Part shown: positions 1 through 5,341 of the stretch, one piece after another
How positions within the stretch are numbered: the first letter of the stretch is position 1
How the letters are laid out: each line of letters begins with the position of its first letter
NCBI GenBank assembly: GCA_945873015.1
Contig: CAMCBY010000292.1
Span: 1 to 5,735, forward strand
Origin: Klebsiella pneumoniae
Lineage (GTDB): Bacteria > Pseudomonadota > Gammaproteobacteria > Ga0077536
Length of the DNA: 5,735 nt
Direction: 5' to 3'
Translations under genes and position numbers: made by a program
Notes under the pieces: generated by a model
The model's input: only the letters and a program-made list of their open reading frames with translations
Databases searched by the model: none
Told to the model about the DNA's origin: nothing

Positions 1-1501
1 CGTCAAGCACTAGCAGGCGTGGCTCGCCGTACAGTGCCCGCGCCAGCGCAACACGCTGGCGCTGACCACCCGACAAGGGCGCACCCCGCGCACCTAGGCG
101 CGCGTCGAGCCCATCCGCTATCGAGTCCCAGATGTCCGCAAGGCCGCTAGCTTCCACCGCGCGACTTAGCTTTTCATCACGCTCGGCGGACGGTGCTTCG
201 AAGCGACTGATATTGTCGGCGGTGCTGCCTTCCAGCAAATCGACGTCCTGCGCCACATAACCGATATAGGGACCGAGCTCAATTTTGTTCCAGACGTGGA
301 TGTCGACGCCGTCGAGCCGCACCACGCCTGCGGCGGCCTTCGATGCGCCGACCAAGGTCGCGAGCAGACACGACTTGCCCACGCCCGACGGGCCGACCAC
401 CGCCAAGCCCTGGCCCGGCATGATCTCGAAGCGCAGGTTTTCCAGCACCACCTGAGTACGTCCGGGAGGCGCCACGGCGAGCGAGATGGCACTCAAGCCG
501 CCGCTGGGCGAAGGCAATGGCATGCTGGGCGGGGGCATTGGGTAGTCGCGGAGAGCGGCGCTCAATCGGGCATGCCTCTGCCGTGCGCCGACCAGCGATT
601 TCCAGCCGGCCACGACCTTGCCCAAAGGCTGCAGGACGCGTGCACCGAGCAATGAGGCGATGATGACGAGGCTGCCATTGACCGGCAATCGGCCTTCCAG
701 CGTTAACCAGGCGGCAAGGCCAAGCAAGGACGAACCGAGCGTGAGTTGCACGAACTTCGAGGTCGCCTGCAGGCGACCCGCGTCCAGCGAAACCGCAGCC
801 TGCGAGCGCAGGAAGCGCTTCTGCAGTTCAAACCAGCGCGCCCGCATGCGCGATTCCATGCCCATCGCCACCGCCGCCCCCGGTCGAGCCACGAACATGG
901 AAAAGAGCTGTTGCGAAGCTTCGGCATGATTACGCGCCAGTTCCAGCTTGGGCGGCAGCACGATCTCATTGAGCCAAGCCAGTATCGCCGTTGCGCCGAG
1001 CCCAAGTAGAGCCACGAGCGCAAGCCATGGGTCCATTAGCCACAAGGCGCAGAGAAACGGAAGTGCCATGGGCGCCTCCAGCATGCCGGCGGCCGCCGGC
1101 GATGCAACGAACTGGCTGATGGCGCGCACGTCCTGGGGAATCGCGCGCGCGCGCAGAGGCTGCGTGGCCAGTTGTGCGCCCACCACGGCGTGCGCCACAG
1201 GGCCGGCCAGCTTCGATTCGATGTGTCGGGCAGCCTCCGCTTGCAGGCGACTGCGGAAAAAGTGCAGCACTTCGGCCATCGCCACCGCGAATATCAGCGC
1301 TGCCGAGAGCATCAGCAAGGTGCCGACATCCCGCGTGCTCACCACGCGGTCATAGACTTCGAACATGTAGAGGATGGGGCACAGCGCGATAACGTCGGCG
1401 CCCCACGAAATCAAGATGACCGGGAGCATGGCCTTACGCACCTCGGTCGTCACTTCATCGACGATGGCGACGCCGGAGCCTTGCTGGTTTGGACATTTCA
1501 T
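1..1501 (-). CDS. Type I secretion system permease/ATPase (PrtD/HlyB class), 3' end missing
   Basis: This is an inner-membrane ABC exporter subunit. The family uses ATP hydrolysis to push an unfolded protein with a C-terminal signal through a channel formed with an HlyD-type adaptor and TolC. About 500 residues are visible with no frame break. The first hydrophobic segment (about 26-46) ends in YMFEVYDRVV, the family's hallmark around that helix, and further membrane segments follow to about residue 315. The ATPase domain shows Walker A GPSGVGKS (370-377), the Q-loop in YVAQDVDLLEG (Q418), the signature LSGGQ (476-480) and the first part of Walker B, LLVLD, ending at D500 on the window edge. 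There is no N-terminal C39 peptidase domain, which favours PrtD/LapB/HasD-like exporters over bacteriocin exporters. The start is the ATG at 1501: an in-frame TAG lies one codon upstream. No clear Shine-Dalgarno precedes it. The adaptor and substrate are not visible, so the cargo is unknown. Confidence 0.93.
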   Translation of the reverse strand, partial: MKCPNQQGSGVAIVDEVTTEVRKAMLPVILISWGADVIALCPILYMFEVYDRVVSTRDVGTLLMLSAALIFAVAMAEVLHFFRSRLQAEAARHIESKLAGPVAHAVVGAQLATQPLRARAIPQDVRAISQFVASPAAAGMLEAPMALPFLCALWLMDPWLALVALLGLGATAILAWLNEIVLPPKLELARNHAEASQQLFSMFVARPGAAVAMGMESRMRARWFELQKRFLRSQAAVSLDAGRLQATSKFVQLTLGSSLLGLAAWLTLEGRLPVNGSLVIIASLLGARVLQPLGKVVAGWKSLVGARQRHARLSAALRDYPMPPPSMPLPSPSGGLSAISLAVAPPGRTQVVLENLRFEIMPGQGLAVVGPSGVGKSCLLATLVGASKAAAGVVRLDGVDIHVWNKIELGPYIGYVAQDVDLLEGSTADNISRFEAPSAERDEKLSRAVEASGLADIWDSIADGLDARLGARGAPLSGGQRQRVALARALYGEPRLLVLD

Positions 1502-1504
1502 CGT

Positions 1505-1642
1505 CTAGTCTGGCTGCGGTGCCCGGCGTGGCCGCCCGGCGTGGCCGCCTGGCGAGGCGATCAGAGAGGCGAATGGACGACGGCTGGTCCACGGTTCAAG
1601 CGCGGTGATATGGAGTGTGTCGACCAGTGACAACGGCCGCAT
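1505..1642 (-). CDS. Possible 45-aa small ORF directly upstream of the exporter
   Basis: This short ORF starts MRPLSLVDTLHIT and ends in TAG three bases before the exporter ATG. A GAGG stretch about five bases before its ATG could be a ribosome-binding site. The exporter start itself lacks one, so translating this ORF could deliver ribosomes to the exporter start. The C-terminal third is low complexity (Gly, Arg, Pro, His) because it reads through a 13-bp tandem repeat. I recognise no family and no domain, membrane segment or signal peptide. It could be a coupling leader, a genuine small protein, or chance reading of GC-rich intergenic DNA. The call rests only on position and the start signal. 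Confidence 0.33.
   Translation of the reverse strand: MRPLSLVDTLHITALEPWTSRRPFASLIASPGGHAGRPRRAPQPD
1522..1558. repeat. 13-bp tandem repeat, two perfect copies plus a degenerate third
   Basis: The unit cccggcgtggccg occurs at 1522-1534 and 1535-1547 without interruption, followed by a partly matching third copy to about 1558. It sits about 20 bp upstream of the exporter start on the minus strand, where a ribosome-binding site and spacer would be expected, and inside the 3' end of the possible 45-aa ORF. Thirteen is not a multiple of three, so gain or loss of a unit would shift the frame of that ORF but not of the exporter. Confidence 0.8.
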
Positions 1643-1682
1643 CCACCCCTCACAACGCACACCCGTTAGTAGCTCAAATGTG

Positions 1683-1853
1683 CTATTCCTCGATACGTAG
1701 CCGGCGCGTCGGAAACGGAACCACGTTGCCAGCGCTGCGACGCTGTCTGCGCCGCGCGCGCACGGCTTCCAAGCGCGCCAGCGCTTGCTCTGCGTGAGCG
1801 CGCCACAACGCCGCGAGTTGGTCGTTCGCATCCTGAGTCTCGTAATCTGACAT
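1683..1853 (-). CDS. Small basic protein of 56 aa, unknown function
   Basis: This is a complete ORF with an acidic first segment (MSDYETQDAND), then a probable amphipathic helix rich in Ala, Leu and Arg (about residues 11-40, including a run RARRRQRR), and a tail with VVPFPTRR. No signal peptide or membrane segment is present, so it is probably cytoplasmic. The start is chosen because AGGAG lies about 12 bases before the ATG, somewhat long but usable, and because frame composition becomes protein-like exactly from this Met. A much longer ORF open in the same frame upstream has an implausible composition and crosses the divergent promoter region. It is the first candidate gene upstream of the exporter in the same direction, 181 bp from its start, so it may share its transcript. 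I do not recognise the family. Nucleic-acid or acidic-partner binding is possible from the charge but unproven. Confidence 0.66.
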   Translation of the reverse strand: MSDYETQDANDQLAALWRAHAEQALARLEAVRARRRQRRSAGNVVPFPTRRLRIEE

Positions 1854-1928
1854 TTTGCGTTTGGACTCCTGAGATCTGTATCCCGTGTTGCGGCTGTCGA
1901 ACGTGCGTAGCCATAGCGGCTCCGCTCT

Positions 1929-1934
1929 ATTGTA
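1929..1934 (-). promoter_or_regulatory. Weak candidate -10 element for the minus-strand unit
   Basis: Read on the minus strand this is TACAAT, one mismatch from the sigma-70 -10 consensus, about 76 bp before the start of the 56-aa gene. The best -35-like hexamer upstream (CCGACA) is at a long spacing of about 19 bp, so the match as a whole is poor. Only the position makes it worth noting. Confidence 0.22.
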
Positions 1935-2235
1935 GTTGTCACTCCATGGTGCCTGTCGGATTCGGCGCAATGATTGAAACCATTGCGGATGCTTCTGGTC
2001 GGGCACTCTGCCGCCAATCGCCCCTATCGCTATCGAACTGCGAGGCACCGCGCCTTCACCTGCCCTCTTATCTCCACAACGGATGGAACGGCAGCGCCAC
2101 CTATTCAAGACTGAATTACTCTTCAGATTTTCGAATGGATTGCCAGCGGGCATGCATTGGACTGCACCAACGCCGCCTGCCCTGAGCTCGGCGCGCGGCA
2201 TCGAGTTCGCCACATCCGTGCTCGATTGAACATCC

Positions 2236-2241
2236 AAGGAG
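2236..2241 (+). promoter_or_regulatory. Ribosome-binding site of the leader ORF
   Basis: AAGGAG is a strong match to the Shine-Dalgarno consensus and ends nine bases before the GTG at 2251. It is the only good ribosome-binding site ahead of the kinase gene. It points to the 29-codon ORF rather than to any start codon in the kinase frame, which is the main reason for calling the leader as translated. Confidence 0.7.
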
Positions 2242-2250
2242 TCATTCGTC

Positions 2251-2340
2251 GTGAAACTTTTCAAGCTAAAGCTCCAGCGCTCGATACGACATGTGCGCGA
2301 TACGCTGGTTGCGCACCGCGATCTATGGCGACGGGCATGA
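2251..2340 (+). CDS. 29-aa basic leader ORF, translationally coupled to the kinase
   Basis: This short ORF starts with GTG (VKLFKLKLQRSIRH...) and ends in WRRA. It is strongly basic, with three Lys, six or more Arg and three His, and has no hydrophobic membrane segment. Its TGA stop (2338-2340) overlaps the kinase ATG (2337-2339) as ATGA, a classic stop/start arrangement for re-initiation by terminating ribosomes. A good AAGGAG precedes the leader, whereas none precedes the kinase start. It could regulate kinase translation, or be a small protein in its own right. It could also be the former N-terminus of the kinase separated by a one-base frameshift: its basic, Leu-rich sequence would suit a cytoplasmic segment before the first membrane helix. 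I recognise no family. Confidence 0.52.
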   Translation: MKLFKLKLQRSIRHVRDTLVAHRDLWRRA

Positions 2341-4688
2341 CAATGCGCACCGCCATCATCGCCGGATTGGTGATTCTCGATGCGGTGCTGCTCGCCGCGC
2401 TTTGCGTGGATGTGGGGAGGAATATGTGGCCGCCTGTCGGCGGCAACCATGCGGTTGGCACCACGGCACCTGCGCCCTTCACTGCCGACGAGATTCATGC
2501 GCTGAAGCACGCAGCCGAGGGTGACGCCGTGCCGGCTGTGCTCGCTTTCGATGGCGAGCGCCGGCGGGGGTTGACGGCCGTCGCAACCGCTGCGGACGGG
2601 CAACGCGATGCGCTCCCGCAGGCCGATGAGGAGACTCGGCAGCGGTCGACCTTGTCATTGTTCTGGCACGACCTTTCCGTCGGCCGGGGCGGTGACCAGC
2701 CGGGCGCTTTCCTCCAGAGCCCGGTCGCACTCCTTCAAGAGACGCTGATGGCGCTGGCGCTGAGCGCACTCGGCATACCACTGCTGGTGCTTGCCATACG
2801 TCGCGAACCTCGCCCGGCATTCGGCGGTTTGGCGGCTGCCTTGGCCACGGCTCGCCACGGGACCCATAACGCCTCAGACGCTCCCACGCTGGACCTCGCT
2901 TCAGTTCAGCGAAGTTTCGAGGCGGCGCGGCGCCTCCATGGCATACGCCCGCGCTCGATGGAAGCAATGAAGGAGGCGCTGCGCGAGGCGCTGCGCATCG
3001 GTGCCGACGTGCTGGATATGGAGTTCGCGAGCTGCTGCGTCATCGACGCCGCCCAAGCAGAGATTTATGCTCAAGTTTCGCCGCCCGACACCCTGCGCGA
3101 CGGCCAGCGGTTTGCCTTGCGTGGTTCGCTGTGCGAACTGACGCTTCAGAGTGACGATCTCGTGATGTTCGGTGGCGCCGCGAGCGGTCAGTTGTCCGCC
3201 GCCCCAGCGCTGCCCTGGGCCTACCCCGCGGCATTTCTCGGCGTCACGGTAATCCCTGCAAATGCGGCGTGGGCCGTGCTCTGTTTCTGGTCCGCGCGGC
3301 CCCGCAAGCACGGCTTCAATCTGAACGACGGCGAATTCGCGCGGCTGGTGGCGGGCTGGGTAGGGAGCGCCAGGGCATATGCGCAACATTGCGATCTGCT
3401 TCGGCAGTCCAAGGCGCGACTGGCGGAAGTGACGGCCACCGCGGAAGCGAAAGCCAAGGGCAGCATGGCCTTCCTGGCCGCGATCAGCCATGAGATACGC
3501 ACGCCGCTCAACGTCATCATCGGCGCTACCGGATTGATGACCCGCAGTTACCTGCCCGTCGAACAAAAGCAGTTCATCGCGCAGATCACTCGCGCCGGCC
3601 AGCACCTTATGGATCTGACCCGCGACGTACTCGAGATTGCGAAACTCGAATCCGTTACAGCGGTGAGGCAATACGATCGTGTCAACGTCCAAAGCGTTTT
3701 GCAGGAAGTGGTGTTCCTGTTGCGGGACCAAGTCGATGCGAAGAATCTGGCGGTCGCGCTCGAGGTCTGTGCTCTGCCTGATATGGTATGGGGGGATCGC
3801 ACGCGGCTGCGACAGGCGCTGCTCAACTACGGTGCCAATGCAGTGAAGTTCGCGAGCCAGGGGACGATCACATTTCGCGCGCTCATTGAACAGGAAACTG
3901 ATGCGCAGCTCCTGCTGCGGTTCGAAGTCGAAGACAACGGTCCGGGGATAGATAATCAAGAGCTTGCCACCTTGTTCCAGGATTACCGCCGCCTTGCTCT
4001 TGGAATTATGAGGGAGGTTGAGGGCAGCGGACTCGGGCTAGCTATTAATAAACGACTGGCCAAGATCCTGGGTGGCACGGTGGGCGTGCGCAGCGTCCCT
4101 GGCGTGGGAAGCACCTTTTGGTTGACGGCTCGTTTCGACAAGCTTTCGGCGATCGAGGAGCTTCTTACTGACGCTGACGCTGACGCTGACGCTGACGCTG
4201 ACGCTGACGCTGACGCTGACGCTGACGCTGACGCTGACGCTGACGCTGAAGCGCAGCTCGATGCGCAGTACGCAGGCGCCCGTATTCTCCTGGTGGAAGA
4301 CGACGTCGAAAGTGCCGAACTTGCGAGCGAATTGCTGGGCTTATCGCGCCTCTCGGTCGACATTGCGAGGACCGGAGAGGAAGCCGAAGCCGTGGCGAAA
4401 AGTCAAGCCTATGACCTCATATTGATGGACCTTAGTTTGCCGGGCTTTGACGGGCTGGAGGCAACGCGACGCATCCGTCAAATAGAGCACCACCGACAGA
4501 CGCCGGTGCTGGCGATGACCGGCAAAGCTTTCAAGGAGGAACGCGCCCTCTGTCTGGCGGCAGGCATGAACGCCTTCATGGCCAAGCCGATGTCCCCTGA
4601 AACGCTATTCGCAGTAATACTGCGCTGTCTGGACGATGCGGGCCGCACGGCGTCGGACACAGAGCAGAACCGCCTGTCGGCAACATAA
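2337..4688 (+). CDS. Hybrid sensor histidine kinase with GAF-like domain and C-terminal receiver
   Basis: This 783-aa inner-membrane signalling protein should autophosphorylate on His and pass the phosphate to its own receiver Asp. Visible order: TM1 (about 4-24), a periplasmic loop of about 110 residues, TM2 (about 137-154), a probable GAF-like sensory domain (about 200-342), a short coiled linker, HisKA with FLAAISHEIRTPLN (H385), and HATPase with N-box LLNYGANAVKF (N501), VEDNGPGID (D533) and GSGLGL (563-568). An Asp-Ala repeat linker (612-637) leads to the receiver (about 648-770). Receiver residues are all present with CheY-like spacing: acidic pocket E654/D655/D656, phospho-acceptor D698, T728 and K750. 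The start at 2337 is chosen for its ATGA overlap with the leader and its position just before TM1. The frame is open back to 2157, but that extension has unprotein-like composition. ATG 2325 or 2343 are alternatives. There is no Hpt domain, so an external phosphotransfer partner is likely. The signal sensed is unknown. Confidence 0.93.
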   Translation: MTMRTAIIAGLVILDAVLLAALCVDVGRNMWPPVGGNHAVGTTAPAPFTADEIHALKHAAEGDAVPAVLAFDGERRRGLTAVATAADGQRDALPQADEETRQRSTLSLFWHDLSVGRGGDQPGAFLQSPVALLQETLMALALSALGIPLLVLAIRREPRPAFGGLAAALATARHGTHNASDAPTLDLASVQRSFEAARRLHGIRPRSMEAMKEALREALRIGADVLDMEFASCCVIDAAQAEIYAQVSPPDTLRDGQRFALRGSLCELTLQSDDLVMFGGAASGQLSAAPALPWAYPAAFLGVTVIPANAAWAVLCFWSARPRKHGFNLNDGEFARLVAGWVGSARAYAQHCDLLRQSKARLAEVTATAEAKAKGSMAFLAAISHEIRTPLNVIIGATGLMTRSYLPVEQKQFIAQITRAGQHLMDLTRDVLEIAKLESVTAVRQYDRVNVQSVLQEVVFLLRDQVDAKNLAVALEVCALPDMVWGDRTRLRQALLNYGANAVKFASQGTITFRALIEQETDAQLLLRFEVEDNGPGIDNQELATLFQDYRRLALGIMREVEGSGLGLAINKRLAKILGGTVGVRSVPGVGSTFWLTARFDKLSAIEELLTDADADADADADADADADADADADADAEAQLDAQYAGARILLVEDDVESAELASELLGLSRLSVDIARTGEEAEAVAKSQAYDLILMDLSLPGFDGLEATRRIRQIEHHRQTPVLAMTGKAFKEERALCLAAGMNAFMAKPMSPETLFAVILRCLDDAGRTASDTEQNRLSAT
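4170..4247 (+). repeat. Hexanucleotide microsatellite (GACGCT)13 encoding an Asp-Ala linker
   Basis: Thirteen perfect, uninterrupted copies of GACGCT lie in frame in the kinase gene and encode (Asp-Ala)13, residues 612-637. They sit exactly between the end of the ATPase domain (FWLTARF, about 591-597) and the receiver (ARILLVEDD). The unit is six bases, so slipped-strand gain or loss changes the linker by two residues per unit with no frame break. The complete absence of synonymous changes suggests recent expansion or ongoing slippage. Confidence 0.97.
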
Positions 4689-4733
4689 AGTCAAGCGCAA
4701 ACGAGACAACGTTTCTCAGGCGAGGCGCATTAC

Positions 4734-4753
4734 AAAAAGGGGCTAACCAGCCC
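4734..4753 (-). terminator. Candidate intrinsic terminator of the minus-strand operon (distal)
   Basis: Read on the minus strand, GGGCT-GGTT-AGCCC forms a 5-bp stem with a 4-base loop and is followed by C and five T. The stem is short but GC-rich and the T run is in the right place. It lies about 105 bp beyond the stop of the 147-aa gene. Confidence 0.45.
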
Positions 4754-4795
4754 TCCTCCATCCCCCGCCGCAGATGTGCTGTCGACTGAGATATG

Positions 4796-4830
4796 AAAAG
4801 GATATCGGCACCGCGCGGCCGCGCCGTATC
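4796..4830 (-). terminator. Candidate hairpin/terminator just after the 147-aa gene (proximal)
   Basis: On the minus strand GATACGGC pairs with GCCGATATC (8 bp with one bulged A). The region between contains the 12-bp perfect palindrome GCGCGGCCGCGC (4813-4824), so the whole can fold as one extended hairpin. CTTTTC follows. It starts 27 bases after the gene's stop. The T run is weak, so it may protect the mRNA 3' end rather than terminate transcription. Confidence 0.35.
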
Positions 4831-4857
4831 AGACCGCGCCCGTGCCTGCCGGCTACC

Positions 4858-5301
4858 TCAGGTTGAGGGTGACGAAATGACTCGCAGCCGTGGCACCGCG
4901 TCATCGGACTCGTCGATTCGATACTCGACCCACGGACCTCCGTCAGTATCCGCTCGCAGCCATATCACCAGCGGCCCGTGATACATGCTCTGGTGCGCTT
5001 GCGCAGGCAGGCAGCGAGCGATACCTGTGCTATCCGCATGAGGCAAGCCTTGCCGGTTTACGCGCACGCGGCGACCGCGATAGTCCACCCATTCGTCCCG
5101 CCCCTGCGCTTGCCAGGCCAGTCGTACTTCGGAGACGTGTTGCAGAATGTCGCCGACCAGCAGCGGCAGAGGCGAGTGGGGCGGTGTTGCGGGTCTGATT
5201 GGCAGAAAACGTTCGTGCGCTATCGTGACCGCGGCGATGGCGGTCAGGGCCATGCAGAACAGAGTCGCTGCGCGCACCGCGTTTGATGGTGAACGGGCCA
5301 C
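4858..5301 (-). CDS. Single-pass membrane-anchored protein of 147 aa, unknown family
   Basis: A short basic N-terminus precedes one hydrophobic segment (about 11-28), then a Pro-rich stretch (about 34-47) and a soluble domain of about 100 residues with WVDYRGRRVRVNRQG (71-85), one Cys (C97) and WVEYRID near the end. The pattern fits an inner-membrane anchor with the domain in the periplasm. No lipobox is apparent. The alternating strand-like segments with an RVRVN..G..P core recall minor pilin or MSHA-type pseudopilin ends, but there is no prepilin peptidase motif, so that remains a weak impression. The GTG start at 5301 is the best choice although no good ribosome-binding site precedes it. 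It lies 40 bp after the stop of the EAL-like gene, so the two are probably one transcript with coupled or weak initiation. Codon use matches the neighbours. Confidence 0.68.
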   Translation of the reverse strand: MARSPSNAVRAATLFCMALTAIAAVTIAHERFLPIRPATPPHSPLPLLVGDILQHVSEVRLAWQAQGRDEWVDYRGRRVRVNRQGLPHADSTGIARCLPAQAHQSMYHGPLVIWLRADTDGGPWVEYRIDESDDAVPRLRVISSPST

Positions 5302-5341
5302 CGACGGCAGAAGCAGCGCAGCGTCCGCCGTCGTCCGCGTC

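Larger units (their letters stand above)
1854..2250. other. Divergent intergenic region (397 bp)
   Basis: This gap separates the minus-strand exporter unit from the plus-strand leader/kinase unit, so it should hold both promoters. ORFs crossing it have atypical, Arg/Cys/Ser-rich composition and lack start signals, so I call no gene here. Base composition is less GC-rich around 2100-2145, as expected near a promoter. A small inverted repeat, CTGAA-N6-TTCAG, lies at 2111-2126 and could be an operator half-site pair, though a 5-bp arm is easily chance. I found no convincing plus-strand -35/-10 pair. Confidence 0.6.
4689..4857. other. Convergent intergenic region (169 bp)
   Basis: This gap lies between the stop of the plus-strand kinase and the stop of the minus-strand 147-aa gene. 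It contains two hairpins that fit termination on the minus strand. No hairpin followed by a T run is evident for the plus strand, so kinase transcripts may end by another mechanism or run into the opposing operon. Confidence 0.7.

Noticed and set aside
1142..1152. Alternating CG run (possible Z-DNA or repeat)
   Set aside because: It is short and explained by Arg-Ala codons in the exporter gene.
296..1630. Several plus-strand ORFs of about 70-150 codons
   Set aside because: All are opposite the exporter gene, whose minus-strand frame has clear ABC motifs throughout.
2157..2336. N-terminal extension of the kinase from an upstream ATG at 2157
   Set aside because: The extra 60 residues are Arg/Cys/Ala-rich with no domain, and the strong ribosome-binding site inside this stretch serves a different frame.
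1683..2603. Long minus-strand ORF of about 306 codons across the divergent region
   Set aside because: Most of it overlaps the kinase N-terminus and the intergenic region with Arg/Cys/His-rich, domain-free sequence. Only its last 56 codons, preceded by their own ribosome-binding site, look like a protein.
2901..3959. 352-codon minus-strand ORF antisense to the kinase
   Set aside because: It lies wholly opposite the GAF, HisKA and HATPase regions. High GC leaves the antisense frame open, and its composition shows no domain.
3983..4363. Minus-strand ORF with a long Ser-Ala repeat
   Set aside because: The repeat is only the reverse reading of the GACGCT tract in the kinase gene. No start signal or domain supports it.
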